Assembly: GCF_004139715.1 (NCBI RefSeq)
Contig: NZ_CP035544.1
Location: 1,426,001 to 1,490,000, forward strand
Reading direction: 5' to 3'
DNA length: 64,000 bases
Origin: Muriicola soli
Lineage (GTDB): Bacteria; Bacteroidota; Bacteroidia; Flavobacteriales; Flavobacteriaceae
Below are positions 46,058 to 54,645 of the stretch, in pieces. Below the pieces are notes generated by a model, which saw only the letters and a program-made list of their open reading frames with translations, was not told the DNA's origin and did not search any database. Position 1 is the stretch's first letter. Every line of letters begins with the position of its first letter. Position numbers and translations under genes: made by a program.

Positions 46058-47080
46058 TTATTCTCCGTTATTTTTCTCCAAATCAACAATCCTTCCCACT
46101 AATTTGGAAAGGTTTCTAAAGTGGACATATGCTTTATTAAAGTCCCCGTAATTCAATGCAGGTGACCCCTGCAGTTTTTCTCCGTCTTTTACACTGCGGG
46201 TGATCCCGGACTGTGCCTGAATCCTTACCCTGTCACCTATGGTGATATGTCCTACGATACCCACCTGGCCACCGATCAGACAGTTTTTTCCAATCTTTGT
46301 AGAGCCTGCAACACCTGTCTGGGCAGCGATCACCGTATGCTCTCCTATTTCTACATTATGAGCAATCTGAATCTGATTATCTAATTTAACGCCTTTTCTC
46401 AAAATAGTTGAGCCCAGAGTGGCCCTATCTATGGTTGTACCCGCTCCGATTTCTACATTTTCTTCAAGAATGACATTTCCTGTCTGAGGCACCTTGGAAT
46501 ACTCCCCGTTGGTATTTGGGGTAAAACCAAAGCCATCGGCACCTATTATTACGGCACTGTGGATCACGCATCCGTTCCCCACAATAGACTCGGAATAGAT
46601 CTTAGCACCCGAATAGATCATCACATTGTCGCCAATCGTAACATTGTCTCCTATGTATACATTAGGGAAGATCTTTACATGATCTCCAATCTTAACATTA
46701 TTCCCCAAATATGAAAAAGCACCCAGGTAAAAATCCTCCCCGTACGACGCTGTTTCAGCCAAAAACACGGGTTCTTCAATCCCTATCTTATTGTGCTTTA
46801 CATCGTTGTAAAATTCGAGAAGTTTTGAGAAAGATTCGTAGGCATTGTCAACTTTGATCAGGGTGGTACTCAGTTCCTGTTCGGGCTTAAAGTCTCTATT
46901 GACAATGGTTATAGACGCTTCTGTACTGTAGATGTAATGGGTGTACTTGGGATTGGCCAGGAAGGTGAGAGAACCTTCTACGCCCTCCTCTATTTTCGCC
47001 AGTTTGTGAACAGATATCTCCGGGTTTCCGTGAACCTCACCTTCTAGGATCCCTGCTATCTGACTGGCTGTGAATTTCAA
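46058..47080 (-). CDS. lpxD: UDP-3-O-(3-hydroxymyristoyl)glucosamine N-acyltransferase
   Basis: The 340-residue canonical LpxD has the N-terminal domain MKFTASQIAGILEGEV and the beta-helix GIEEPVFLAETASYGEDFYLG in outline. Conserved parts are IIGADGFGFTPN, catalytic-His region NQIQIAHNVEIGEHTVIAAQTGVAGS, and a C-terminal helix. It adds the second acyl chain in lipid A synthesis. First gene of the lpxD-lpxC/fabZ-lpxA-efp-lpxD2 run; a -7 box lies 34 bp upstream. Confidence 0.97.
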   Translation of the reverse strand: MKFTASQIAGILEGEVHGNPEISVHKLAKIEEGVEGSLTFLANPKYTHYIYSTEASITIVNRDFKPEQELSTTLIKVDNAYESFSKLLEFYNDVKHNKIGIEEPVFLAETASYGEDFYLGAFSYLGNNVKIGDHVKIFPNVYIGDNVTIGDNVMIYSGAKIYSESIVGNGCVIHSAVIIGADGFGFTPNTNGEYSKVPQTGNVILEENVEIGAGTTIDRATLGSTILRKGVKLDNQIQIAHNVEIGEHTVIAAQTGVAGSTKIGKNCLIGGQVGIVGHITIGDRVRIQAQSGITRSVKDGEKLQGSPALNYGDFNKAYVHFRNLSKLVGRIVDLEKNNGE

Positions 47081-47113
47081 GAGTTAACTATTTGGACTAA
47101 GGTTTTGATCGCA

Positions 47114-47121
47114 CAAAAGTA
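47114..47121 (-). promoter_or_regulatory. candidate lpx operon promoter -7 box
   Basis: TACTTTTG on the minus strand (47121-47114) matches TAnnTTTG in the 48-bp gap before lpxD. No clear TTG is at the expected -33 spacing. Confidence 0.45.
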
Positions 47122-47128
47122 AGAAAAA

Positions 47129-48361
47129 TTACGAAACACTTTTCTTGGGATAGCACATATAATGCTTGGTTACCGTTTTGGACAAAGCGTCCAAATTTAA
47201 ATGGTCAGAAGCCTTTGCCACATCTGTGATCCTGGAGTTCTCCATAAGGATATTAATATTTTCTTTCTCGCGGTTGTAGGCCCTGTTTTCAATACTGCCG
47301 GTAAAAACAAAATAACTTACCTCTTTCTCGCTCAGCTCAAATTTAGATATACAGGCTGCTTTAATCTTTTCGAGCTTCTTCGCAGACGGCGGCTTATCTT
47401 TTACTTTGATTTTCAGTAATTGCCGGTTGAGGATCATTTTACTCAATTCGGAAAGGATAAAATCAGGATGGTGCTGCCAGGTCTTGAGGGCCGAAAGGAT
47501 ATCCACATCATCAAGGGAGGCAAATTTTAGCAGGATATCGGGCCTAAAATCCTTGTGCCTTACTTCATTGGCCAGAAAATAGAGGAGCGAATCGCTTGCA
47601 GTAAGAGTGCCATCGCCGTCATATACCTCTCTGGCTCTCCGTAACACCCTGATCAGTAATTGCTCGGCAACAATCCCGGTCTTGTGCAGGTACACCTGCC
47701 AGTACATAAACCTCCTGGCGATCAGAAATTTTTCTACGGAATAAATGCCTTTTTGCTCCACTACCAGCGAGCCATCAACTACATTAAGCATGGTGATCAG
47801 GCGTTCTGCATTGATGTTCCCTTCTGCAACGCCGGTGTAAAAACTATCCCTTTTTAGATAATCGAGTCGGTCCATATCGAGCTGACTCGAAACCAACTGG
47901 TTGAGGAATTTTTTGTGATAGCTACCTTTAAATATCTCTATGGCTAAGTTTAATTCCCCCTTGCATTCCTTATTGAGTTGCTCCATAAACAGCAGGGAAA
48001 GATCTTCGTGTGATACCCCGCTCACCAGGCTGTGTTCCATGGCATGGGAAAAAGGACCATGGCCAATATCGTGTAAGAGGATAGCGCCCAAGAGTCCGTG
48101 GGCTTCCTCTTCCGTAATTACAACACCTTTGTAACGGAGCACTTCCAGGGCCTGTTGCATCAGGTGCATACTCCCTAAAGCGTGATGAAATCTGGTGTGA
48201 TGTGCCCCGGGGAAGACCAGATAAGACATCCCCATCTGGGAGATCCTGCGAAGGCGTTGAAAGAAGGGATGAGAAATAAGTTTGAACAGCTGGGGGTTAG
48301 GAATTCTAATAAATCCGTAAATTGGATCATTAAATAACTTCAGCTTCCTGGTGGTGGCCAA
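47129..48361 (-). CDS. HD-domain phosphohydrolase (dNTPase-like)
   Basis: About 410 residues. The HD motif set is TRFHHALGSMHLM (His), GAILLHDIGHGPFSHAMEH (HD and second His) and LDMDRLDYLKRDSFYTG (final Asp). It resembles YdhJ/SAMHD1-like hydrolases acting on (deoxy)nucleotides; the substrate is untested. The longest frame begins at a TTG at 48406 and would overlap divergent porX. TTG 48361 gives ATTRKLKLFNDPIYGF, the usual family start, and avoids the overlap. A further Met is not available nearby. Confidence 0.88.
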   Translation of the reverse strand: MATTRKLKLFNDPIYGFIRIPNPQLFKLISHPFFQRLRRISQMGMSYLVFPGAHHTRFHHALGSMHLMQQALEVLRYKGVVITEEEAHGLLGAILLHDIGHGPFSHAMEHSLVSGVSHEDLSLLFMEQLNKECKGELNLAIEIFKGSYHKKFLNQLVSSQLDMDRLDYLKRDSFYTGVAEGNINAERLITMLNVVDGSLVVEQKGIYSVEKFLIARRFMYWQVYLHKTGIVAEQLLIRVLRRAREVYDGDGTLTASDSLLYFLANEVRHKDFRPDILLKFASLDDVDILSALKTWQHHPDFILSELSKMILNRQLLKIKVKDKPPSAKKLEKIKAACISKFELSEKEVSYFVFTGSIENRAYNREKENINILMENSRITDVAKASDHLNLDALSKTVTKHYMCYPKKSVS

Positions 48362-48396
48362 TTTTCTGCGCTTTAAGGGGTAAATATAAGGACTAA

Positions 48397-49941
48397 ATGA
48401 ACACAATTACAATACTGTGGGTAGATGACGAGATTGATATGCTGAAACCCCATATCCTTTTTTTAGAAGAAAAAAATTACAAAGTGATTACCTGTAAGAG
48501 TGGTCAGGAGGCCCTGGAGGAACTCGGTAAGAATCAGTTCGACATTGTTTTCCTCGATGAGAATATGCCCGGCCTGTCAGGCCTGGATACGCTTAATGAA
48601 GTGAAGAACATCGAACCCACCCTGCCGGTGGTCATGATCACAAGAAGCGAGGAAGAATTTATAATGGAGGAAGCCATAGGCTCCAAAATTGCCGATTATC
48701 TAATTAAACCGGTAAATCCCAATCAGATTTTGCTTTCCCTGAAAAAAACCCTGGACCACTCCCGCCTGATTTCGGAAAAAACAACGTCTAACTACCAGCA
48801 GGAATTTCGAAAGATCTCCATGGACCTCAGTATGGTGAACAGTTATGAGGAGTGGGCCGACTTATACCGAAAATTAATTTCCTGGGAATTGCGCCTTGAA
48901 GAAATTGAAGATTCAGGGATGTTTGAGATCCTGGAATCGCAAAAAATTGAGGCCAACAACCAATTTGGAAAGTTTATAGACAAGAATTACGCTGAATGGT
49001 TCAGTGAAGGGGGCGGACCCGTGATGTCTCACACCCTGTTTAAGGAATGGATAAAACCCGAGCTGGCAGAGCAGCCCACCCTTTTGGTGGTCATTGACAA
49101 TTTGCGGTATGATCAATGGATCTCCTTTGAGGATGTGCTCTCACCCTTCTACAAAAAGACCAAAGAGCAACCCTATTACAGCATTCTGCCTACGGCTACG
49201 CAATATGCCAGAAACGCGCTCTTCTCCGGCTTAACTCCGCTTGACATGGAAAAAAAATACCCAAAGTGGTGGAAGAATGACGTGGATGAAGGGGGTAAGA
49301 ACCTCTTTGAAGATAAATTCCTGGAATCCCAGTTAAAGCGCCTGGGCCTGGATCTGGAGTGGGAATACTTTAAAATCAGCAGCCTGAAGCAGGGGAAAAA
49401 CCTGGTACAAAACTTTAACAGCCAGAAAAAAAATGATTTAACCGTGATCGTCTACAATTTTGTGGACATGCTTTCTCATGCCAAAACCGAAATGGACGTT
49501 ATCAAAGAACTGGCTTCCAATGACAAGGCGTACCGCTCGCTTACGCAGAGCTGGTTTAAAAATTCTCCGCTGCTGGAGATCATACAAAAAGCCAGGAGCC
49601 TGGGCATGAAACTGATCATCACAACAGACCACGGGACTATAAACGTAAAACAGCCCTCAAAGGTGATAGGAGACCGGGAGACCAGCCTTAACCTGAGGTA
49701 TAAGACCGGGAGGAGCTTATCTTATGACGCCAAGGATGTACTGGAAGCAAAGGATCCCTCAAAGATCAATTTACCGAGTATTACCATGAGCAGTTCCTTT
49801 ATTTTTGCCAAGAACGATCTCTTTTTTGCTTATCCCAACAATTACAACCACTATGTGAGTTATTTCCGGAACACTTACCAGCACGGGGGCGTATCCCTGG
49901 AGGAGATGATCATTCCCTATGTGGTGCTGCAACCGAGATAA
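48397..49941 (+). CDS. porX: PorX, type IX secretion response regulator with PglZ/AlkP-fold effector
   Basis: The 514-residue protein has a receiver (ILWVDDEID acidic pocket, VFLDENMPG phospho-Asp, MITRSEEEF, DYLIKPVNP) then a helical linker. A C-terminal alkaline-phosphatase-fold PglZ-like domain follows (LLVVIDNLRYDQW, LPTATQYARNALFSG with nucleophile Thr, MKLIITTDHGTINV, NYNHYVSYFRNTYQHGG). PorX controls T9SS and gliding genes and cleaves oligonucleotides in studied relatives. In most flavobacteria tsaE and alanine dehydrogenase follow directly; here a 4.7-kb island separates them. Confidence 0.95.
   Translation: MNTITILWVDDEIDMLKPHILFLEEKNYKVITCKSGQEALEELGKNQFDIVFLDENMPGLSGLDTLNEVKNIEPTLPVVMITRSEEEFIMEEAIGSKIADYLIKPVNPNQILLSLKKTLDHSRLISEKTTSNYQQEFRKISMDLSMVNSYEEWADLYRKLISWELRLEEIEDSGMFEILESQKIEANNQFGKFIDKNYAEWFSEGGGPVMSHTLFKEWIKPELAEQPTLLVVIDNLRYDQWISFEDVLSPFYKKTKEQPYYSILPTATQYARNALFSGLTPLDMEKKYPKWWKNDVDEGGKNLFEDKFLESQLKRLGLDLEWEYFKISSLKQGKNLVQNFNSQKKNDLTVIVYNFVDMLSHAKTEMDVIKELASNDKAYRSLTQSWFKNSPLLEIIQKARSLGMKLIITTDHGTINVKQPSKVIGDRETSLNLRYKTGRSLSYDAKDVLEAKDPSKINLPSITMSSSFIFAKNDLFFAYPNNYNHYVSYFRNTYQHGGVSLEEMIIPYVVLQPR
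49931..49939 (+). repeat. left copy of 9-bp direct repeat AACCGAGAT flanking the island
   Basis: AACCGAGAT lies at the last codons of porX and again at 54632-54640, 5 bp before the inferred tsaE start. It brackets the accessory island and could be a target-site duplication or recombination core. A chance match of this length in the two border regions is possible. Confidence 0.35.
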
Positions 49942-50278
49942 AAAAAATATATGGGTATTAGTGATCCCGATAGGAGCCTCCCAGAATCTCAATAACTTTG
50001 TCATCAATAACTACTGTTAGGGATATTTTGAAAAAAGAATAATAAAGAAGGATTTTTAATAAACTCAATTATTGGCTAATTAACATTCCTTATTGCTACT
50101 CTAAAATAAATTGGCACTAACGTATATTTACTATGGCTTGAAGTAGGATATTTTGTCATTTTTGAAAATATTTTAGGAGTTAGCCACAAGCTTAAAAAAT
50201 AAAAATATACTTACATTTTATTTTTTTATTCTATATTAATATGTATATAGTATATTATTGTACATTTGTGACATATAA
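49942..50278. other. AT-rich left border of the accessory island
   Basis: This 337-bp non-coding stretch is visibly AT-richer towards the right. A minus-strand frame ending at 49958 encodes VVIDDKVIEILGGSYRDH before a stop; it looks like the C-terminus of a small protein, perhaps a RelE-like toxin, with no start or upstream part in frame beyond about 50040. TACATTTG at 50261-50268 matches the flavobacterial -7 box. Nothing else is recognised. Confidence 0.4.
50261..50268 (+). promoter_or_regulatory. candidate island promoter -7 box
   Basis: TACATTTG fits TAnnTTTG. No TTG is at the expected -33 position in the surrounding A/T run. If used, transcription starts near 50275, which would favour the internal ATG at 50297 for the first island gene. 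Confidence 0.35.
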
Positions 50279-50527
50279 ATGCAATTTTTTCACAAAATGG
50301 ATAATTCAAAACATAAAAAAGATAGATTTAAGAGAGTAGCTTCACGTAGAGTAGAAAACATTCTTAACGACATTCAAAGTCTATCAAAATGTTCAAACAA
50401 GAATAATTATGAATATACTGAGGCAGATGTAAATAAAATGTTGAAAGCAATAAGGGATGAAATTAAAATTTTGGAAACTCTCTTCAAGAAAAATTTAAAG
50501 GACGATATTTCAACGTTCAATTTTTAG
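50279..50527 (+). CDS. small charged helical protein, first gene of the GHKL-ATPase operon
   Basis: The 82-residue protein (76 from ATG 50297) is highly charged and probably two or three helices: KKDRFKRVASRRVENILNDI, then a turn with SKCSNKNNYEYTEADVNKML and a third helix. I recall similar small proteins (FKRVA.RR..., CSN..NYEYTE.DV) as first genes in several defence-like operons, but cannot verify that here. No signal peptide. It ends 3 bp before the 800-residue ATPase gene, so the two are coupled. Function unknown. Confidence 0.7.
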   Translation: MQFFHKMDNSKHKKDRFKRVASRRVENILNDIQSLSKCSNKNNYEYTEADVNKMLKAIRDEIKILETLFKKNLKDDISTFNF

Positions 50528-50530
50528 GTA

Positions 50531-52933
50531 ATGGAAAAAATATTCTGGGAACTTTACAACGCTGATTCTGAAACAGAAGTCAAGAAAATCATTAAGAAAC
50601 ATCAAATTTTTCACGACAATGAAAATTGGAAACCTTATGGGGGAAATAAAGGAAATTTTGGAACTTTTGAGAGCCAACAAAATCACCCAGTGCCAGCCTT
50701 AATAGAGAAAATAACAAACTCGATTGATGCAACTCTAATAAAAGATTGCAAACTAAATGGTTTAGACCCAAAATCAAATGAAGCACCAAAATCAATGAGT
50801 GAAGCAGTCGAACTGTTTTATGGCGTGAGAAATGGAGAGATTGGAGAGCTTACTAACACAGAAAGACGAGAATTAGCAGAAAATATTCAAGTAATTGCAA
50901 CTGGAGACAAGAAGCAACCGAGTATTACCATTTTTGATATGGGAGAAGGACAACTTCCTAGTGAATTTGAAAACACTTTTTTATCACTTCATAAAAACAA
51001 TAAAGCAAGTATTCAATTTGTTCAAGGTAAATACAATATGGGTTCTACCGGTGCAGTAGTGTTCTGTGGTGAAAAAAAATATCAATTAATAGCATCAAAA
51101 AGAAACAAAAAATTAAATAAAGGAATTGAAAGTGAAATTGGTTTTACATTGGTAAGAAGACACCCACTATCATCAAATTCTGATGATGGAAAGATCAAAG
51201 CCACTTGGTATGAATATTTTAGTCCAAATGGAAATATCCCAAGTTTTAAATCTGTAAAATTGGATTTAGGGCTCTATAACCGAACATTTGAATATGGTTC
51301 TATTGTAAAATTATACTCTTATCAATTACCACGAGGCTCAAGGTCAGATTTAACACTTGATTTATGGAGAGATTTAAATCAATATATGTATCACCTTCCT
51401 CTTCCGATTAGTGTATATGAAAACAGAGAGTATGCTGGGAAAACACCAAATAAACCTGTTCTCGGAAATAGAACAAGAATAATAATTGATAGTAGAGATA
51501 AAGTTGAAAAAATCATTGAATTTGCCATTCCAAAAGAATCTGGACTTGGAGACATACCAATACAAGTTATAATCTTTAAAAATGAAGTCCCTCATAATGA
51601 CTTTATTAAAAACAAATCAATAATTTTTACACAAAACGGTCAAGTACACGGTTCTGAAGGTCAATCTTTTATTTCACAAAGTCTCGGCTTTTCACTTATT
51701 AAACAACACACTTTAATTCACGTTGACTGTACGAATATACCAACAGAAATTAGGCAGGACTTATTTATGTCTAATAGAACTCATTTGAAGCAAGGTCCAA
51801 AAACAGAAAAGTTAATTGATGAAATTATCTCTTTACTCAAGAATGATAAAGAACTTAAAAAATTAAATAACGACCGTAAAAACTCGCTTCTACGCGATTC
51901 TTCTTCTGACAAGGATTTGCTAGCAAGTTTTCTTTCAAAATTGCCAGTAGACAAAGATGTATTAAACCTATTAAAGAAAAATGGTTCACTTAATTTTCTA
52001 AAATCCAAAGGAACACAGTTCATTGGAAAAAATGTAAATGGCAAAAAAAATGGCAAAAAACTTAATAGATTTCCGGGAATATTTAATGTAAATCTTAAAG
52101 AAAATAAAGAAGGTAAACTATATAGAACAATACCTTTAAACTCGAATGGTATAGTGACTATTGAAACTGATGTGGAAGATGACTATTTATTCCGCCCTAT
52201 CGAAAAAGGAGAATTTCAAATTGAGGTACTTCAAAAACAAAATCAAACTGATAAACCAGTTGACTTAAATCCAAATCCTAATCCTAATATAACATCTGAT
52301 GTTCTAACTGTAAATAGAGTTGGACCTTCTGATGGAACTATAAAGTTATTAATCAAGCCAAATGAAAAAGCAAAGGTTGGAGATTTGCTTGAGGTAAAAG
52401 CAAAACTAACTTCACCAGGTAAAGATTTTAACTGTGTTTTTGACGTAAAAGTTGATGAAAAAATTAGTAAGCCAAAAGAGAAAGATAAAAACCCGACCGA
52501 ATCATTTCCCAATCTTCCAATTCCGAAAAAAGCATATAAAAAACCAGATAACGAGAATGACACAGCTTGGGATAATCCGAATTTAAATTGGACTGGAGAA
52601 GACATTGTTAAAGTTATGCCAGAGACAAATGAAAGTGGAGAGCTTTTAGTTGAGGCTATTATAATTAATATGGATTCTTACAGTCTATTAAGCTTTATGT
52701 CAAAAAATCAAATTAATACAGAAAAAGAAATTAAGTTTATAAAAGACAAATATTTCTTGTCAATTTATTTACATAGTTTATTTCTGTTCAGTATTATGCA
52801 AAAAATGAGAAGGGATGACGATCATTTGAAACCTATTGATGTTGAGGAATTCATATCTAAAATGATTAAACCTTATGCAAGTTTTCTTCTGTACGAGAAT
52901 TACCATATTGAGAAATTTGCCTTCGCTGAATAA
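50531..52933 (+). CDS. large GHKL-fold ATPase (Hsp90/MutL/MORC-like) with C-terminal extensions
   Basis: The 800-residue cytoplasmic protein has an N-terminal GHKL domain. The N-box is ALIEKITNSIDATL (Glu59, Asn63, Asp66), G1 is IFDMGEGQ (about 133-140) and the G2 lid is GKYNMGSTGAVVF (about 165-177). A probable S5-like and transducer region follows to about 430 (FTQNGQVHGSEGQSF, DLFMSNR). A charged linker, an Ig-like segment (GTIKLLIKPNEKAKVGDLLEVKA) and a helical C-terminus with HLKPIDVEEFISKMIKPYA complete it. AT-rich and codon-poor compared with neighbours, so probably acquired. Prokaryotic GHKL-S5 ATPases of this kind often sit in restriction or defence contexts; that role is inference here. 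Confidence 0.8.
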   Translation: MEKIFWELYNADSETEVKKIIKKHQIFHDNENWKPYGGNKGNFGTFESQQNHPVPALIEKITNSIDATLIKDCKLNGLDPKSNEAPKSMSEAVELFYGVRNGEIGELTNTERRELAENIQVIATGDKKQPSITIFDMGEGQLPSEFENTFLSLHKNNKASIQFVQGKYNMGSTGAVVFCGEKKYQLIASKRNKKLNKGIESEIGFTLVRRHPLSSNSDDGKIKATWYEYFSPNGNIPSFKSVKLDLGLYNRTFEYGSIVKLYSYQLPRGSRSDLTLDLWRDLNQYMYHLPLPISVYENREYAGKTPNKPVLGNRTRIIIDSRDKVEKIIEFAIPKESGLGDIPIQVIIFKNEVPHNDFIKNKSIIFTQNGQVHGSEGQSFISQSLGFSLIKQHTLIHVDCTNIPTEIRQDLFMSNRTHLKQGPKTEKLIDEIISLLKNDKELKKLNNDRKNSLLRDSSSDKDLLASFLSKLPVDKDVLNLLKKNGSLNFLKSKGTQFIGKNVNGKKNGKKLNRFPGIFNVNLKENKEGKLYRTIPLNSNGIVTIETDVEDDYLFRPIEKGEFQIEVLQKQNQTDKPVDLNPNPNPNITSDVLTVNRVGPSDGTIKLLIKPNEKAKVGDLLEVKAKLTSPGKDFNCVFDVKVDEKISKPKEKDKNPTESFPNLPIPKKAYKKPDNENDTAWDNPNLNWTGEDIVKVMPETNESGELLVEAIIINMDSYSLLSFMSKNQINTEKEIKFIKDKYFLSIYLHSLFLFSIMQKMRRDDDHLKPIDVEEFISKMIKPYASFLLYENYHIEKFAFAE

Positions 52934-52935
52934 AA

Positions 52936-53072
52936 GCAAGTGGCCAACAACTTATAGAAAAAATAGCGGATTGGTCGCTAAAACTAAAAAATAAATAAAA
53001 TAAAGGTTATTGTTAAACTGAAAAATTAGTGCTTAAAATCCGCTTCTTTTTCTATACAAGAGCGTTACTTGC
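52936..53072 (+). repeat. attC-like imperfect inverted element between the GHKL and KAP genes
   Basis: A left arm (52936-52972) and right arm (53037-53072) pair over about 36 bp. The outer ends are GCAAGT and ACTTGC; the inner block TATAGAAAAAATAGCGGATT pairs with AATCCGCTTCTTTTTCTATA at 18 of 20 positions. The arms differ by one nucleotide, leaving an unpaired base. A hairpin with outer cores, mismatched middle, extruded base and a variable central loop (about 64 nt) is the architecture of integron attC sites, but no integrase gene is visible. It follows the GHKL stop by 2 bp. Confidence 0.55.
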
Positions 53073-53095
53073 AAGCCATAAAAAATGGAAGTTGA

Positions 53096-54508
53096 ATGGA
53101 CATAAAACACTATGAAATTGAAATTGTGCCTGAAAACCCATTTGCGAATTGTAAGTTAGACAGACAAAAATATTCGAGTGTTCTAACTAACATTATCAAC
53201 TCTTACCCTTCTGGTTTTGTGCTTGGACTAAACAACAAATGGGGAACTGGAAAAACAACATTTGTTAAAATGTGGGGACAGGATTTGAAAAACAACGGTT
53301 ACCAAACACTTTATTTCAATGCTTGGGAAAATGACTTCGAGAATAATCCTCTTACTGCACTAATGGGAGAATTAAAAACTATAACAAGCGAAGAAACAGA
53401 GCCAGCATTTAAAAAGACTTTAAAAAAAGCATCAACATTAACTAAACATATAGCACCGATTATTGCGAAAGCAATAGCTGATAGATATATTGATACAGAA
53501 GGTGTAAAAGAGGCTATTGTTCGTGTAACGGAAGGATTATCGGACGTTTTTGAAAACGAAGTTCACGAGTATGAAAAAAAGAAAAAAAGCATTTCTGATT
53601 TTCGACAAAGCTTATCGGAATTTATAGCCAATACAAACGAAGGAAAACCTTTAATATTTATCATCGACGAACTTGACAGATGTCGTCCAAATTACGCTGT
53701 TTCAATATTAGAACAAATTAAACACTTCTTCTCTGTTCCTAATGTTGTTTACATATTATCCATCGACAAAGAACAACTTGGGAATGCAATTAAAGGGGTG
53801 TATGGAAGTGATGATATTGACGCCGATGAATATTTACGAAGATTCATAGATATAGAGTATTCAATTCCAGAACCCGAAGTAGATATATTTTATCAATATT
53901 TATATGACTATTTCAAATTTGATGAGTTTTTCCAATCAGAAGAAAGACTGAAGCATGAAGAATTAAAATCAGACAAACCTGACTTTTTAAAAACTTGTAA
54001 ACTTTTGTTTACAAATGCAAATATCCCACTAAGACAGCAAGAAAAGATATTTGCTCACTCAAGATTAGCTTTGAGAAGTTTTACTTCTAATATGTACGTT
54101 ACACCTCATATTTTTCTTTTACTAACATTTATCAAAGTTAGACACAACAAGTTCTACAATGAATTGAAAAGTAAACGGCTAAAAATTGAAGAAGTACAGG
54201 AAAAGTTTTTATCAATCATTAAAATCGATATTAATGAACAAACCGAAAGACAACTTATGTGGATGGAAATTTCATTGGTAAATGTTTATAACAATTTTTC
54301 ACAAGACAGTTATTATAGTAGACAGTTGATTGATAGTGTAAAAGAAACAGGAGATAAAAAATCTATAATTGGTTCAGTCATAAAAAAGAATGCTGAAAAA
54401 GATGTAATGTCGATTTTAGAGAGTATTAATCGTGGAGATGGAGGAGGCCATTTAGACTTGTTGCATTACGTCAACAGAATTGACCTATTGGAAGAAATGA
54501 AAACATAA
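53096..54508 (+). CDS. KAP-family P-loop NTPase
   Basis: The 470-residue protein has Walker A NKWGTGKTT (about 47-55) in the GxWGxGKT form of KAP NTPases, the aspartate/tryptophan segment LYFNAWENDFENNP, and Walker B LIFIIDELDRCRPNYA (about 185-200), followed by VVYILSIDKEQL. No clear membrane helix is visible, unlike many KAP proteins. KAP NTPases occur in several anti-phage systems (for example QatA), but here no Qat partners are present. ATG 53096 is used; a 6-codon ORF at 53085 precedes it. It is separated from the GHKL gene by the attC-like element. Confidence 0.88.
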   Translation: MDIKHYEIEIVPENPFANCKLDRQKYSSVLTNIINSYPSGFVLGLNNKWGTGKTTFVKMWGQDLKNNGYQTLYFNAWENDFENNPLTALMGELKTITSEETEPAFKKTLKKASTLTKHIAPIIAKAIADRYIDTEGVKEAIVRVTEGLSDVFENEVHEYEKKKKSISDFRQSLSEFIANTNEGKPLIFIIDELDRCRPNYAVSILEQIKHFFSVPNVVYILSIDKEQLGNAIKGVYGSDDIDADEYLRRFIDIEYSIPEPEVDIFYQYLYDYFKFDEFFQSEERLKHEELKSDKPDFLKTCKLLFTNANIPLRQQEKIFAHSRLALRSFTSNMYVTPHIFLLLTFIKVRHNKFYNELKSKRLKIEEVQEKFLSIIKIDINEQTERQLMWMEISLVNVYNNFSQDSYYSRQLIDSVKETGDKKSIIGSVIKKNAEKDVMSILESINRGDGGGHLDLLHYVNRIDLLEEMKT

Positions 54509-54582
54509 AAAAGCCGGCTTTTAACAAAGACTAAATTCATTGTGGATTTGTCCCACACCAAAATAAAAGTATAAATGAATCG

Positions 54583-54608
54583 GCAGGATTGCGGCAGCAT
54601 AATCCTGC
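54583..54608. repeat. inverted repeat at the right island border
   Basis: GCAGGATT (54583-54590) and AATCCTGC (54601-54608) form an 8-bp stem with a 10-nt loop and no T-tract. It lies between the KAP gene and tsaE; the remaining 100 bp there show only a short AAAAGCCGGCTTTT palindrome directly after the KAP stop. Confidence 0.35.
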
Positions 54609-54631
54609 GCAAGATTTCTCAACACATTCAT

Positions 54632-54640
54632 AACCGAGAT
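54632..54640 (+). repeat. right copy of 9-bp direct repeat AACCGAGAT
   Basis: Second copy of the repeat at the porX 3' end (49931-49939), 5 bp before the tsaE start codon. Confidence 0.35.
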
Positions 54641-54645
54641 CGTTA

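Noticed and set aside
49771-50007. Minus-strand ORF across the porX 3' end
   Set aside because: It is mostly antisense to porX; only the separate frame ending at 49958 looked possibly real.
54509-54522. AAAAGCCGGCTTTT palindrome as a terminator of the KAP gene
   Set aside because: With a realistic loop only about five base pairs remain, so it is too weak to call.
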